The position numbers were made by a program, and so were the translations under genes. Under the pieces are notes generated by a model, which saw only the letters and a list, made by a program, of their open reading frames with translations, was not told the origin of the DNA and made no database searches. A DNA stretch of 37,292 nucleotides from Cyanobacteria bacterium REEB417 (lineage in GTDB: Bacteria; Cyanobacteriota; Cyanobacteriia; PCC-6307; Cyanobiaceae): positions 1-37,292 of the forward strand of contig JAGWVJ010000018.1 of the NCBI GenBank assembly GCA_018970945.1. Reading direction: 5' to 3'. Shown piece by piece: positions 1 to 7,610 of the stretch. The first letter of the stretch is position 1; each line of letters begins with the position of its first letter.

Positions 1-499
1 CTGGGTATAAATCACTTGGCCCAGGCGGAAGAGACAATGTCAATCCGCTCTGCGCCCATATTGCTGACCCCACAGTCTGGTTAGCAACCGGATCCCAGCG
101 GTACAAGCTGGCGCCGAAGTTAATACTAGGAGTTGAGTTGTATTGAGATGAGTACCAGCCACTCTCCAGGTTAAGCCACTGAAACGACTTCAAACTGGTC
201 GAGGAAGGTGCATCAATGACCACACCAAGGTATTGATCACCAAAACTTGGAGCACCCTGAACGAAAGACGACAGGTTGCCCACCACTTGATCTGCCATGG
301 CCGGAGCTGGCGTCAGCGCCATGGCCAAGAAACAAGGCAACCAATTCTTGATCTTCGAGACCGGTATCCTCTTTGTTGGCGGCCTTTCAAATCGGAGAAA
401 AACCAAATCACGACGATTCGGCAAGTTTGAAAGGCCCCCAAGCTCCCTCGATAAACCTTGCCAACCAACTGCGAATCGACCCGCATCAATTGATTTCAT
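1..499 (-). CDS. Unrecognised exported protein, partial (3' end off the left edge)
   Basis: An open frame runs on the minus strand from an ATG at 499 to the left edge without a stop, so the gene is 3'-truncated by the window. A signal-peptide-like stretch (basic KIKN, hydrophobic WLPCFLAMAL, then PAPAMA before DQ) lies at about residues 48-70 of this frame. The true start is therefore probably downstream of 499, perhaps at a TTG near 415; the ATG at 322 would cut into the signal. The mature part is rich in Ser, Gly, Trp and Tyr and poor in Lys, which suggests a secreted beta-rich protein. I recognise no domain. A C-terminal sorting tail such as PEP-CTERM is possible but outside the window. 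It is divergent from the AraC-family gene at 692, so the two may share regulation. Base composition is lower in GC than the housekeeping genes. Confidence 0.5.
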   Translation of the reverse strand, partial: MKSIDAGRFAVGWQGLSRELGGLSNLPNRRDLVFLRFERPPTKRIPVSKIKNWLPCFLAMALTPAPAMADQVVGNLSSFVQGAPSFGDQYLGVVIDAPSSTSLKSFQWLNLESGWYSSQYNSTPSINFGASLYRWDPVANQTVGSAIWAQSGLTLSLPPGPSDLYP

Positions 500-552
500 C
501 GAGCATCAAAAGAAAGTCAATAATCAATTGACGCACTTCTATTGATCAACAA

Positions 553-625
553 TCTTGAACCGAAACGACAGCGCCGACCCAATATCACATCAGTCGCCTA
601 CCGTCTTAAACCGAAACGACAGCGC
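553..625. repeat. 22-bp direct repeat pair (553-574 and 604-625), possible operator
   Basis: Two copies of a 22-bp sequence built on CCGAAACGACAGCGC lie at 553-574 and 604-625. They differ at one base and their starts are exactly 51 bp apart, about five helical turns. They sit between the divergent exported-protein gene (start at or below 499) and the AraC-family gene (start 692). AraC/XylS regulators are known to bind direct repeats of roughly this size, so an autoregulatory or divergent operator is a reasonable inference. No binding data are available. Confidence 0.5.
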
Positions 626-691
626 AGGACTGTGCTGACAGTGCCCACAGTGAGCAGTCACACCTGGCGACAATGACCTAAAAAGCAAAGG

Positions 692-1648
692 ATGCTCGAG
701 ACAGTGCCGCAGCCGATCGCAGCCGAGGAGAGAAAAGGCACAGCTGGATCTCCCCCTTGGGGGCGCCATTCAGGCACCATCACCAGGTCCTTTGTGCCAC
801 CCCCAGCGCTGAGGCGACACCTGATCTTCGTGATCGAGCGCGACACCCGCGGCTGCGAGCTGCATCCATTGCAGGCCTTCACCTATGGGTCAGCCTCGCC
901 CAACATGACCCTGATCTGGATGTGGCATGGTCAGATGGAGCGCTTGCAGCACTGGTGCCCCGACAATCACCAGGCGCCTCGCGACATTTTTCAAGGCCCG
1001 ATCTTGATCAGCGGCAGCACAACCCAACCATGGATCCAGTACGCCGGTGCGTCTCGCCATGCTCTGATCGCAGCGTTCCGGCCTAGCGCCATGCGCGAGC
1101 TGTTTGGAATCGAGCCGTCGGACTGGATGGATCGCATCGAGCCACTTCAGGACAGCGGCATCGATGTGTCATGGATTGAATGGGCGCAGCAGATCCTGGC
1201 AGCTCGCAACAGCGACAAGGCCTTGCCCTTGCTCTATGAAGGGCTGATACAGCGCCTCAACACCCTCAACAACCAGCCTCATGCCACTGCCGAAACGGCC
1301 CCAATGCGCACCTCACACTGGTTGCGATGGCTACAACAGCAAACCTCAACAAGCTCGTTGCGCAGCTTGCAACGCCTAATCAAGCAAGCAACAGGCACGA
1401 CGGTTCGGCAACTGGGGCGCTTCATCCGCCTGGAAGAGCTTGGCGTGATGATCACCAAGGGGCACGTCCATCCAGACAATGCACTTAACCAGGCCGACCT
1501 GGCTGCGGGTGCTGGTTTCAGCGACCAAGCTCACATGGCCCGCGAAGTGAAACAAACGGCAGGATTCAGTCCTGGTGAAGCATTCTGTCGCTTTTTTCGG
1601 TACGAGAGCTTCTGGTTGTACCGGGCCGTGATGGGCCTGCACCGCTGA
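692..1648 (+). CDS. AraC-family transcriptional regulator
   Basis: Predicted DNA-binding regulator of 318 residues. The C-terminal hundred residues look like an AraC/XylS double helix-turn-helix. The second helix-turn-helix is the clearest, reading DLAAGAGFSDQAHMAREVK followed by GFSPGEAF, the usual family ending. The N-terminal 200 residues resemble the effector domain of AraC proteins that begin with a short beta-rich segment (VPPPALRRHLIFVIERD), but the ligand cannot be told. The ATG at 692 has AAAGG immediately upstream, closer than a normal Shine-Dalgarno spacing. The gene converges on glmU with 13 bp between the stops and is divergent from the exported-protein gene at 1-499, with a 22-bp direct repeat in the gap. 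It is somewhat less GC-rich than the genes that follow, which may indicate an accessory origin. Confidence 0.8.
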   Translation: MLETVPQPIAAEERKGTAGSPPWGRHSGTITRSFVPPPALRRHLIFVIERDTRGCELHPLQAFTYGSASPNMTLIWMWHGQMERLQHWCPDNHQAPRDIFQGPILISGSTTQPWIQYAGASRHALIAAFRPSAMRELFGIEPSDWMDRIEPLQDSGIDVSWIEWAQQILAARNSDKALPLLYEGLIQRLNTLNNQPHATAETAPMRTSHWLRWLQQQTSTSSLRSLQRLIKQATGTTVRQLGRFIRLEELGVMITKGHVHPDNALNQADLAAGAGFSDQAHMAREVKQTAGFSPGEAFCRFFRYESFWLYRAVMGLHR

Positions 1649-1661
1649 CGTGGAGCCCTGA

Positions 1662-3017
1662 TCAGCTGGGCCCCTGCCAGTTCTCGCGCACCAACTGGCG
1701 GGCACGGCCCAAGGCCAGGGCGCCGCTGGGGACATCGCGGGTGAGGGTGGACCCTGCTCCCACGGTCACGCCTGAACCCAGGGTGATCGGCGCGACCAAC
1801 ACGCTGTTGGCGCCGGTCTTGCTGCCGGCACCGATCACGGTGCGGTGCTTGCGCACACCGTCGTAGTTGGCGGTGATGGTGCCGGCGCCCACATTGACAT
1901 TGGCCCCCAGGTCGGCATCGCCGATGTAGCTGAGGTGATTGACCTTGACGCCTGAGGCCAGGGTACTGTTCTTGATCTCGACGAAGTTGCCGACCCTGCA
2001 TCCCTCGCTGAGCTCGGCACCGGGACGCAGCTGGGCATAGGGACCGATGGCACAGTTGGCGTCGACGCGGGCATCGCGCACCACCGAGTAGACAGCCTCG
2101 ACCTGATCACCAAGTGTGGCGTTGTCGATCAGGCAACCGGGGCCGATGCGGCAGCCATCGCCGATCACGGCATGACCCCTGAAATGGCACTGGGGCTCGA
2201 CCACCACGTCGCGGCCGAAGCGGGTGCCCTCGCTCAGGGTGCAACTGGACGGGTCGACAAAGGTGACGCCTTCGCGCATCCAGTGCTCGCGCAGCCGCTG
2301 CTGCAGCACCGCTTCGCACTGGGCCAGCTGGAGGCGGTCGTTGATGCCGTTGAGTTCATCGGCATCGGCCACCTCGACGTGCATCGCCGGGCTGAGCAGA
2401 GCCACCGTGTCGGTCAGATACAGCTCCCCCTGGTCGTTGTCGGTGGTGAGCCCGGGCAGCACCGCCGCCAGCTTGGCCCAGTTGAAGCAGTAGATCCCAG
2501 CATTAATCAGATCAATGCGGCGCTGCTCGTCGTTGCAGTCGCGGTGCTCGACGATGGCGCTCACCTCGGCGGCTCCATTGGCCACCACGCGGCCATAACC
2601 GGTCGGATCCGCCAGTCGGGCGGTGAGCAGGGTGACGGCTGCCCCACTGCTGCGGTGCCTGGCGAGCAACAGCTCCAGGGTTTCGGGACGCAGCAGCGGC
2701 ACATCGCCATTGAGAACCAACACGTCGCCCTCAAAGCCGGCCAGGGGGTGCAGCAGCTGCTGCACCGCATGGCCGGTGCCCAGCTGGGGCTGCTGCAGCA
2801 CAAACTCCAACCCCTGCGCGCCGGATCCTTCCAACGTCGCCTGCACCCGCTGGGCCTGGTGGCCCACGATCAACAGACGCCGCTGGGGGGCCAGCCCCTC
2901 GCAGCTGGCAAGCACCCGCTGCACCAGGGTCGAGCCGGCCAGAGGCTGGAGCACCTTGGGCAGGTCGCTCTTCATGCGGGTGCCCTTTCCGGCGGCCAAC
3001 ACGGCAACGGCGAGCAT
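1662..3017 (-). CDS. glmU: Bifunctional UDP-N-acetylglucosamine pyrophosphorylase / glucosamine-1-phosphate N-acetyltransferase
   Basis: Acetylates glucosamine-1-phosphate and then uridylylates it to UDP-GlcNAc, the precursor of peptidoglycan and lipopolysaccharide, in the cytoplasm. The N-terminal nucleotidyltransferase shows [16 protein letters not shown] from residue 7 and NGDVPLL; the C-terminal half is a left-handed beta-helix of hexapeptide repeats with [11 protein letters not shown] (acetyltransfer histidine) and [11 protein letters not shown]. Length of 451 residues is normal. I chose the ATG at 3017 because it gives the family start [12 protein letters not shown]; an in-frame TTG at 3032 would add five residues. 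It is the last gene of a minus-strand run thiD, aroA, mnmC-like, glmU, 51 bp after the methyltransferase stop. Assignment is secure. Confidence 0.96.
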   Translation of the reverse strand: MLAVAVLAAGKGTRMKSDLPKVLQPLAGSTLVQRVLASCEGLAPQRRLLIVGHQAQRVQATLEGSGAQGLEFVLQQPQLGTGHAVQQLLHPLAGFEGDVLVLNGDVPLLRPETLELLLARHRSSGAAVTLLTARLADPTGYGRVVANGAAEVSAIVEHRDCNDEQRRIDLINAGIYCFNWAKLAAVLPGLTTDNDQGELYLTDTVALLSPAMHVEVADADELNGINDRLQLAQCEAVLQQRLREHWMREGVTFVDPSSCTLSEGTRFGRDVVVEPQCHFRGHAVIGDGCRIGPGCLIDNATLGDQVEAVYSVVRDARVDANCAIGPYAQLRPGAELSEGCRVGNFVEIKNSTLASGVKVNHLSYIGDADLGANVNVGAGTITANYDGVRKHRTVIGAGSKTGANSVLVAPITLGSGVTVGAGSTLTRDVPSGALALGRARQLVRENWQGPS

Positions 3018-3068
3018 CAACACAGCGGGCAACTGGGGCGGAATCTAGGCGGGGCAGCATTTGCGCTC

Positions 3069-4025
3069 TCAACCCAACCCCCAGCGGCGCCGCCAGGCGC
3101 TGGTGGGCTCGAGTTGGCCAGCCAGCTGCAGCTCGCGCTGGCGCCATTCCCGCTCATCCAGGATCAAGGCCGCAGGGGCCTGACCTGTGGGATCCCGGTA
3201 GGGCACAGCGGCATGAGTGGCCAGATGCTCGCGCTCCATGGGCGACAGGGGCCTGAGCCAGTTATTCACCTCAGCGGGTAGGGCGTCAGGGTCTGACAAA
3301 TCCACGCCCAGGTCTACAGCCAGCAGTGGACCCGGACTGGCGACCGTGCCGCCGCTCCAGCGTTGCTGACAGCCGCAGATCGCCGCCAGCTCCAACCCCA
3401 ACTGCCGCAATGCCGCCCGCACTGCCGCCGCGCAGCAGTAGGTGAGCAGTCGGCCGCTGGGCTTAAGAAGCGCCGCCAGGCCACCGAGAAACTCGAGCGT
3501 CCACAGCTCGGGGCAACGGCGCGGCGAAAAGGCGTCCATCAACACCAGATCGACCTGGCCGGCCAGCTCGCCGATGAGGCTGGGCAGCTGGCCTCGGGCG
3601 TCACCCCACAGCAGTTGCCCCTCCCCCAACGGGGAAGTCCAGCAGCCGCGGGCCTCCACCTGCCTCAGGGGGTCGAGGATTTCAGGCCGCCACTGGGTGC
3701 AGAAGCCGGGATCGCTCAGCGCCAACCGCAGCGGCGGCGGCTCCAGCTCCAGGCCGCGCCAGAGCAGCATCAAGCCGCGATCGGTACAGGCCTCGAGCAA
3801 TGCGGCCGTGTTGCTGCCGGTGCCGACGCAGACATCGAGCACCACCAGCGTGGTCCCTGGGGCAAAGCGCTCCAGCTGCGCTGGCCCAACAAAGATGTTG
3901 CGCGCTTCGCTCAGGGCCCCGGCAGCGCTGTGGAAGCCCTCGCCAAAACGGTCGCTGAACAGACTGAAACTGCCATCGCCGGTGGTGCGAACACGAAGCT
4001 CAGACACGCAGCCGGGCCAGGTCAT
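3069..4025 (-). CDS. MnmC-like SAM-dependent methyltransferase (tRNA U34 modification family)
   Basis: Predicted methyltransferase of the DUF752/MnmC N-terminal family, which forms 5-methylaminomethyl-2-thiouridine at the tRNA wobble position. The SAM-binding motif reads [16 protein letters not shown] near residue 60, preceded by the family signature [14 protein letters not shown], and followed by [18 protein letters not shown], which matches the DAFSP...PELW motif of the family. The C-terminal FAD oxidase domain of E. coli MnmC is absent, as is usual outside gammaproteobacteria. The gene overlaps the end of aroA: the ATG at 4025 gives a 26-base overlap, and a GTG at 4007 would give an 8-base overlap and is an equally good start. 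The overlap suggests translational coupling with aroA. The exact tRNA substrate is inferred from the family. Confidence 0.82.
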   Translation of the reverse strand: MTWPGCVSELRVRTTGDGSFSLFSDRFGEGFHSAAGALSEARNIFVGPAQLERFAPGTTLVVLDVCVGTGSNTAALLEACTDRGLMLLWRGLELEPPPLRLALSDPGFCTQWRPEILDPLRQVEARGCWTSPLGEGQLLWGDARGQLPSLIGELAGQVDLVLMDAFSPRRCPELWTLEFLGGLAALLKPSGRLLTYCCAAAVRAALRQLGLELAAICGCQQRWSGGTVASPGPLLAVDLGVDLSDPDALPAEVNNWLRPLSPMEREHLATHAAVPYRDPTGQAPAALILDEREWRQRELQLAGQLEPTSAWRRRWGLG

Positions 4026-5331
4026 CCCAGAAGCCGGGGTACGACACCGCCGCCGCCTCGCTGCGGGCCAGGGTGGTGGTGCCGGTGGCCACCAGCGACG
4101 CCACCGCCAGGCTCATGGCCACCCGGTGATCGGTCTCACTGTCGACTGACGCACCCTGCAGCTGCACAGGACCCTCGATGGCCATGCCGTCGTCAAATTC
4201 TTCGACGCGGGCCCCCATGGCCCTGAGCTGACGGGCCATGACCGCCAGGCGATCGGTCTCTTTGACGCGCAGCTCCTCGGCACCGGTGATGCGGCTGACG
4301 CCAGTGGCACAGCAGGCGGCCACCGCCAGCACCGGAATCTCGTCGACCAGGCGGGGCATGATCTCGGCCCCGATCGCAAAGGGCTGCAGGGGACCGTGGC
4401 TCACCTGCAGGTCGCCCACCGGCTCACCGGCCACATCGCGGGCGTTCAGCACGCTGATGCGGGCGCCCATCTGCTCGAGCACTTCGAGGATGCCCGTGCG
4501 GCTGGGGTTGAGCCCCACGTTTTCAACGGTCAGCTCGGCGCCGGGGGTGATGGCGCCTGCCACCAGCCAGAAGGCGGCGCTGCTGATGTCGCCGGGCACG
4601 ATCACGGTCTGGCCCCTTAACGCAGGGCCCGGACAAACAGTCACCTCGGTGTTGCCGGGGCCGCCGACACTGAGGTCGGCGCCAAAGGCACGCAGCATGC
4701 GCTCGCTGTGGTCGCGGCTCTGCACCGGCTCGATCACGGTGGTGGGGCCGCTGGCCGTGAGCGCCGCCAGCAGAATCGCGCTCTTCACCTGGGCCGAGGC
4801 CACCGGCGTGCGGATCGTGGCCCCATGCAGCGCCTGACCCAGCACCGCCAACGGCGCAAAGTTGCCGTCCTTGCGGCCATGAATCACCGCACCCATTTCG
4901 GACAAAGGGGCACCCACCCGGCGCATGGGACGGCCCCGCAACGAGCCATCGCCGGTGAGCACAAAATGCCGGCCCACCCGCCCGGCCAGCAGGCCCAGCA
5001 TCAAGCGCATGGTGGTGCCCGAGTTGCCGCAATCGAGCACATCGCCCGGCTCCTGGAACCCATCCAACCCGCCCCCCTGCACCGTGACCGGCTCGCCGGC
5101 TCGAATCTCCGAAACGGTGACCCCCATGGCCCGCAGGCAGGAAGCGGTGGACAGCGGATCTTCGGCCGGCAGCAAACCCTCGATGCGGGTCTCACCCTCG
5201 GCGATGGCGCCAAACAGCAGGGCGCGGTGCGAGATCGACTTGTCACCCGGCACCCGCACAGCGCCCCGCAGGCTGCAGCCGCCGCTCAGGATCAGGGGGC
5301 TGGAAGGGGCGTCGGGGTTCGACTCAGCCAC
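4000..5331 (-). CDS. aroA: 3-phosphoshikimate 1-carboxyvinyltransferase (EPSP synthase)
   Basis: Transfers the enolpyruvyl group of phosphoenolpyruvate to shikimate-3-phosphate, step six of the shikimate pathway. From the GTG at 5331 the protein is 443 residues, normal for the family. It shows [13 protein letters not shown] near residue 28 (the Lys, Ser and Arg that bind substrate), [22 protein letters not shown] and [10 protein letters not shown]. The frame stays open upstream to 5586, but that extension is low-complexity and Arg/Gln-rich with no family similarity, so the GTG ([18 protein letters not shown]) is preferred. thiD lies 118 bp upstream in the same direction and the MnmC-like gene overlaps the 3' end. 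Motif pattern alone does not settle class I versus class II. Confidence 0.95.
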   Translation of the reverse strand: MAESNPDAPSSPLILSGGCSLRGAVRVPGDKSISHRALLFGAIAEGETRIEGLLPAEDPLSTASCLRAMGVTVSEIRAGEPVTVQGGGLDGFQEPGDVLDCGNSGTTMRLMLGLLAGRVGRHFVLTGDGSLRGRPMRRVGAPLSEMGAVIHGRKDGNFAPLAVLGQALHGATIRTPVASAQVKSAILLAALTASGPTTVIEPVQSRDHSERMLRAFGADLSVGGPGNTEVTVCPGPALRGQTVIVPGDISSAAFWLVAGAITPGAELTVENVGLNPSRTGILEVLEQMGARISVLNARDVAGEPVGDLQVSHGPLQPFAIGAEIMPRLVDEIPVLAVAACCATGVSRITGAEELRVKETDRLAVMARQLRAMGARVEEFDDGMAIEGPVQLQGASVDSETDHRVAMSLAVASLVATGTTTLARSEAAAVSYPGFWDDLARLRV

Positions 5332-5379
5332 GGCAGGCAGGCGCTGGTGGGGCGATCCTATGGAGCCTGCCCTCTGCCG

Positions 5380-5508
5380 ATGGCCTGGTTGCTGCCCTGG
5401 CTGCTCTCCCAGGCGCTGCCGGGGGCCCAGGCAGACGGTCTGATCCTGATCACCGCTGACCAGCAGCTGGCGGGCTATCCCGGCCCGGTGCGCTGGATGC
5501 CGGCGTAG
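5380..5508 (+). CDS. Candidate small exported peptide (42 residues)
   Basis: A short plus-strand frame reads [20 protein letters not shown] and then continues through [17 protein letters not shown] to a TAG. The first 20 residues look like a signal peptide with a possible cleavage after AQA; the remainder is short and of unknown function. It lies in the gap between the divergent aroA start (5331) and the thiD stop, and overlaps the last 59 bases of thiD, whose tail there is low-complexity and beyond the conserved ThiD fold. No convincing Shine-Dalgarno is visible. A chance frame in GC-rich DNA is a real alternative. Confidence 0.25.
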   Translation: MAWLLPWLLSQALPGAQADGLILITADQQLAGYPGPVRWMPA

Positions 5509-6295
5509 AGACGGCGACATGCCAGTGGCAGAGCGGACCCTGACCGCGGCCGATCGCCAGCGCCCCCCGCAGCCCAGCCTCCACATAGCGCTTGGCCGCC
5601 GTCACCGCCCCATTCAGGGGCAGGCCCCGGGCCCGCTGGGCGGTGATCGCCGCCCCCAGGGTGCAGCCGCTGCCGTGGGTGTGGGGCGTGTCGATCGGGG
5701 CGTGTTGCAGCCACTGGCCGGGCGCCCCGCGCCCCAGCAGGTAATCACGCCCCCGCAACTGCGGCAAGCCCGCACCTTTGATCAGCACAGCTGCAGGGCC
5801 CAGGTCCAGCAAGCGCTCTGCAGCCCGCTCCACATCGGCAGCCGCACCGATGGTGATGCCACTGAGCAGCCGCGCCTCATGGATGTTGGGGGTGAGCAGC
5901 TCGGCCAGCGGCAGCAACTGCCGGTAGGCATCGATCGCCCCGGGCTCGAGCAGCACCGCTCCGGCGCGCGACACCATCACCGGATCGATCAGCCGGGGAA
6001 TCGCCAAGGGCGCCAGGGCCTGGGCGGTGGCCTCGATCAGTTCGGCGTTCAGCAGCATGCCGGTTTTGAGCGCCGCCACCGGCAGATCGCTAATGACCGC
6101 TTCGATCTGGGCGCTGAGCGCCGCAGCCGGCAGCGCATCGACGCGGCTCACGCCGGTGGTGTTCTGAGCCGTGATGCAGGTGATCGCCGAGCAGCCATGC
6201 ACCTGCAGGGCCATGAAGGTCTTGAGGTCGGCCTGAATGCCGGCACCACCGCCGGAATCGCTGCCGCCGATTGTGAGCGCGATGGCTGGAGTCAT
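5450..6295 (-). CDS. thiD: Hydroxymethylpyrimidine / phosphomethylpyrimidine kinase
   Basis: Phosphorylates hydroxymethylpyrimidine to the pyrophosphate used in thiamine synthesis. The ATG at 6295 gives [20 protein letters not shown], the usual ThiD amino terminus (substrate-binding Gly-rich segment); an upstream in-frame start at 6409 adds a poorly conserved leader and is rejected. Further family marks are [38 protein letters not shown], and the catalytic-loop motif [12 protein letters not shown]. The protein is 281 residues. The last 20 or so (Ser/Pro/Ala-rich) extend past the usual end of the family and overlap a possible small plus-strand gene. First gene of the thiD-aroA-mnmC-glmU run; divergent from the toxin-antitoxin pair. 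Confidence 0.93.
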   Translation of the reverse strand: MTPAIALTIGGSDSGGGAGIQADLKTFMALQVHGCSAITCITAQNTTGVSRVDALPAAALSAQIEAVISDLPVAALKTGMLLNAELIEATAQALAPLAIPRLIDPVMVSRAGAVLLEPGAIDAYRQLLPLAELLTPNIHEARLLSGITIGAAADVERAAERLLDLGPAAVLIKGAGLPQLRGRDYLLGRGAPGQWLQHAPIDTPHTHGSGCTLGAAITAQRARGLPLNGAVTAAKRYVEAGLRGALAIGRGQGPLCHWHVAVSTPASSAPGRDSPPAAGQR

Positions 6296-6368
6296 GGGGC
6301 CATGATCCTCACCAGCACCTGCTGTCGCGAGGGAGCCATGTCCCCAGCCATGGGTCCACATCCGGACT

Positions 6369-6378
6369 AAGCTTGCTT
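6369..6378. promoter_or_regulatory. Possible toxin-antitoxin operator (small palindrome)
   Basis: The palindrome AAGCTTGCTT (arms AAGC and GCTT) lies 17 bp before the antitoxin ATG. A second short inverted repeat, GTCC and GGAC, is at 6354-6357 and 6364-6367. Phd/VapB antitoxins commonly bind short palindromes just upstream of their own gene, so this is a candidate site. Arms this short can occur by chance. Confidence 0.2.
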
Positions 6379-6395
6379 CATGCGGGCCGCCCTCC

Positions 6396-6647
6396 ATGCG
6401 CACCGTCAATGTTCACGAGGCCAAAACCCAGTTCTCCAGACTGATCGACGCCGCCCATGCCGGCGAAACGATTCTGGTTGCCAAGGACGGCAAACCCTGG
6501 GCGAGGCTGGTGCCGCTCGAAGTCGATCGACCCCGGCGGCAACCAGGGGTTCTGCGCGGTCAGCTGCACCTGCCACCCATCGATGTGCTGCTGACCCCTC
6601 TGCCACCCGAGGAGCTTGCTGGGCTCGACGCCCCGTTGCCCTCTTGA
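6396..6647 (+). CDS. Type II antitoxin, Phd/YefM (VapB-like) family
   Basis: Small antitoxin of 83 residues predicted to bind and neutralise the PIN toxin encoded immediately downstream and to repress the operon. The N-terminal 45 residues carry the Phd/YefM fold signature: VNVHEAKTQFSRLIDAA, then GETILVAKDGKPWARLVPL. The C-terminal part is Pro/Leu-rich (PIDVLLTPLPPEEL), as in antitoxin tails that occupy the toxin groove. The stop codon overlaps the toxin start by one base (TGATG), the normal arrangement for translational coupling. The pair is flanked by thiD (divergent) and an Rrf2-family gene (convergent), and looks like a small module inserted between housekeeping genes. Confidence 0.88.
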   Translation: MRTVNVHEAKTQFSRLIDAAHAGETILVAKDGKPWARLVPLEVDRPRRQPGVLRGQLHLPPIDVLLTPLPPEELAGLDAPLPS

Positions 6648-7039
6648 TGGCACCCTCCCTCCTGCTCGACACCCATGCCCTGCTCTGGTGGTTGGTGGAA
6701 CCTGAGAAGCTCTCCGCCCTCGCCCACGCGGCCATCAACGACCCGGCAGCCACGGTGTTTGTGAGCGCTGCCTCCGGCTGGGAGATCGCCACCAAAAGTC
6801 GCCTCGGCAAGCTGCCCGGGGCCGAACAGCTGCTGCAGGATCTGCCCTCCCTGCTGCAACAACAGGGGTTCAAACCGCTGGCCGTGCAGTTGCATCATGG
6901 CGTCCACGCCGGTGGCTACGTGCAGGCCCACCGGGATCCGTTCGACAGGCTGCTGGCCGCCCAGGCCGAGCTGGAGGGGTTGCAACTGGTGAGCCTCGAC
7001 CCTGCGCTGGCCCCCTTTCCCTGCCGCGTGCTCTGGTGA
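6647..7039 (+). CDS. Type II toxin, PIN-domain ribonuclease (VapC family)
   Basis: Predicted Mg-dependent ribonuclease toxin of 130 residues. The PIN-domain acidic residues are in place: LLLDTHALLWW (first Asp near residue 8), ASGWEIATKSRLGKL (Glu), HRDPFDRLLAAQA (Asp) and VSLDPAL near the end. This subgroup, with DTHALLWWL and HRDPFDRLL, is the one usually paired with Phd-type antitoxins, which fits its upstream neighbour. It starts at an ATG whose A is the last base of the antitoxin TGA. No truncation is seen, so the pair is probably intact. The RNA target cannot be inferred from sequence. Confidence 0.9.
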   Translation: MAPSLLLDTHALLWWLVEPEKLSALAHAAINDPAATVFVSAASGWEIATKSRLGKLPGAEQLLQDLPSLLQQQGFKPLAVQLHHGVHAGGYVQAHRDPFDRLLAAQAELEGLQLVSLDPALAPFPCRVLW

Positions 7040-7145
7040 AGGCATGGGCAGAGCAGGTCCGTAACCAGCTGTGCCAGGGCTGGGGTGTCGACAACATCAA
7101 ACGTCTGATCCAACCCATCCATGGCCTCAGCCTGATCAGCTGCTC

Positions 7146-7610
7146 CTACCCCAGCAGCAGCCCCGCCTCACTGCCGGAGGTGGCCTCGGCACTGCGCAGG
7201 TCAAACAGCAGGTCCTCAAGGCTCGATTGCGCCAGGGCCTGCTGGCGGGCCCGCTCAAGGCGCCGTGCCAGGGCCAGCGTCACCTGATCGGCTGGCGCAA
7301 GGGGCATGGCATCGCTTTCAGCCGTGGCCTTGAAGCCTGAAACAGCTGCCGGCTCTGCCGATTCACCCAGGGCGGCCAGCACCGCCGCCACCGAAAGTTC
7401 GCGCGCCGGGCGCGCCAACCGGTAGCCCCCCAGCCGCCCCCGCCGTGCCACCAGTACCCCGGCCCGCCGCAGCCGCAGCAACAGTTGCTCGAGCATCGGT
7501 TCCGGCAGGTCCTGCGCTGTTGCCAACTGGTGAGTCGAGTGCCAGGAGTGCGGCTCAGCCGCCAGCAGCAGCAGGGCCTTGAGGGCGTGATGGACCTGGC
7601 GGCTCAGCAC
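7146..7610 (-). CDS. Rrf2-family transcriptional regulator, no cysteine
   Basis: A 154-residue protein with the Rrf2 winged-helix layout: SRQVHHALKALLLLA at the start, a recognition region LATAQDLPEPMLEQLLLRLRRAGVL, and the wing ARRGRLGGYRLARPA, which matches the family's RG..GGY.L wing. Many Rrf2 proteins (IscR, NsrR, RsrR) hold an iron-sulfur cluster with three cysteines in the C-terminal half. This protein has no cysteine at all, so it cannot bind a cluster in that way and is closer in that respect to CymR-like members. Its GTG start overlaps the ubiD stop by 7 bases, so it is co-transcribed with and probably translationally coupled to ubiD. The regulated genes are unknown. Confidence 0.82.
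   Translation of the reverse strand: MLSRQVHHALKALLLLAAEPHSWHSTHQLATAQDLPEPMLEQLLLRLRRAGVLVARRGRLGGYRLARPARELSVAAVLAALGESAEPAAVSGFKATAESDAMPLAPADQVTLALARRLERARQQALAQSSLEDLLFDLRSAEATSGSEAGLLLG

Noticed and set aside
2172-3281. Long plus-strand open frame across glmU
   Set aside because: It is the reverse-complement shadow of the well-supported glmU and has low-complexity Gln/His/Gly-rich translation.
4238-4837. 199-codon plus frame inside aroA
   Set aside because: Antisense shadow of aroA with Ser/Pro/Arg-biased translation typical of wrong-frame GC-rich DNA.
7036-7287. 83-codon plus frame overlapping the vapC stop and the Rrf2 gene
   Set aside because: The second half is antisense to the Rrf2 coding region and Arg/Ser-rich; no family similarity.
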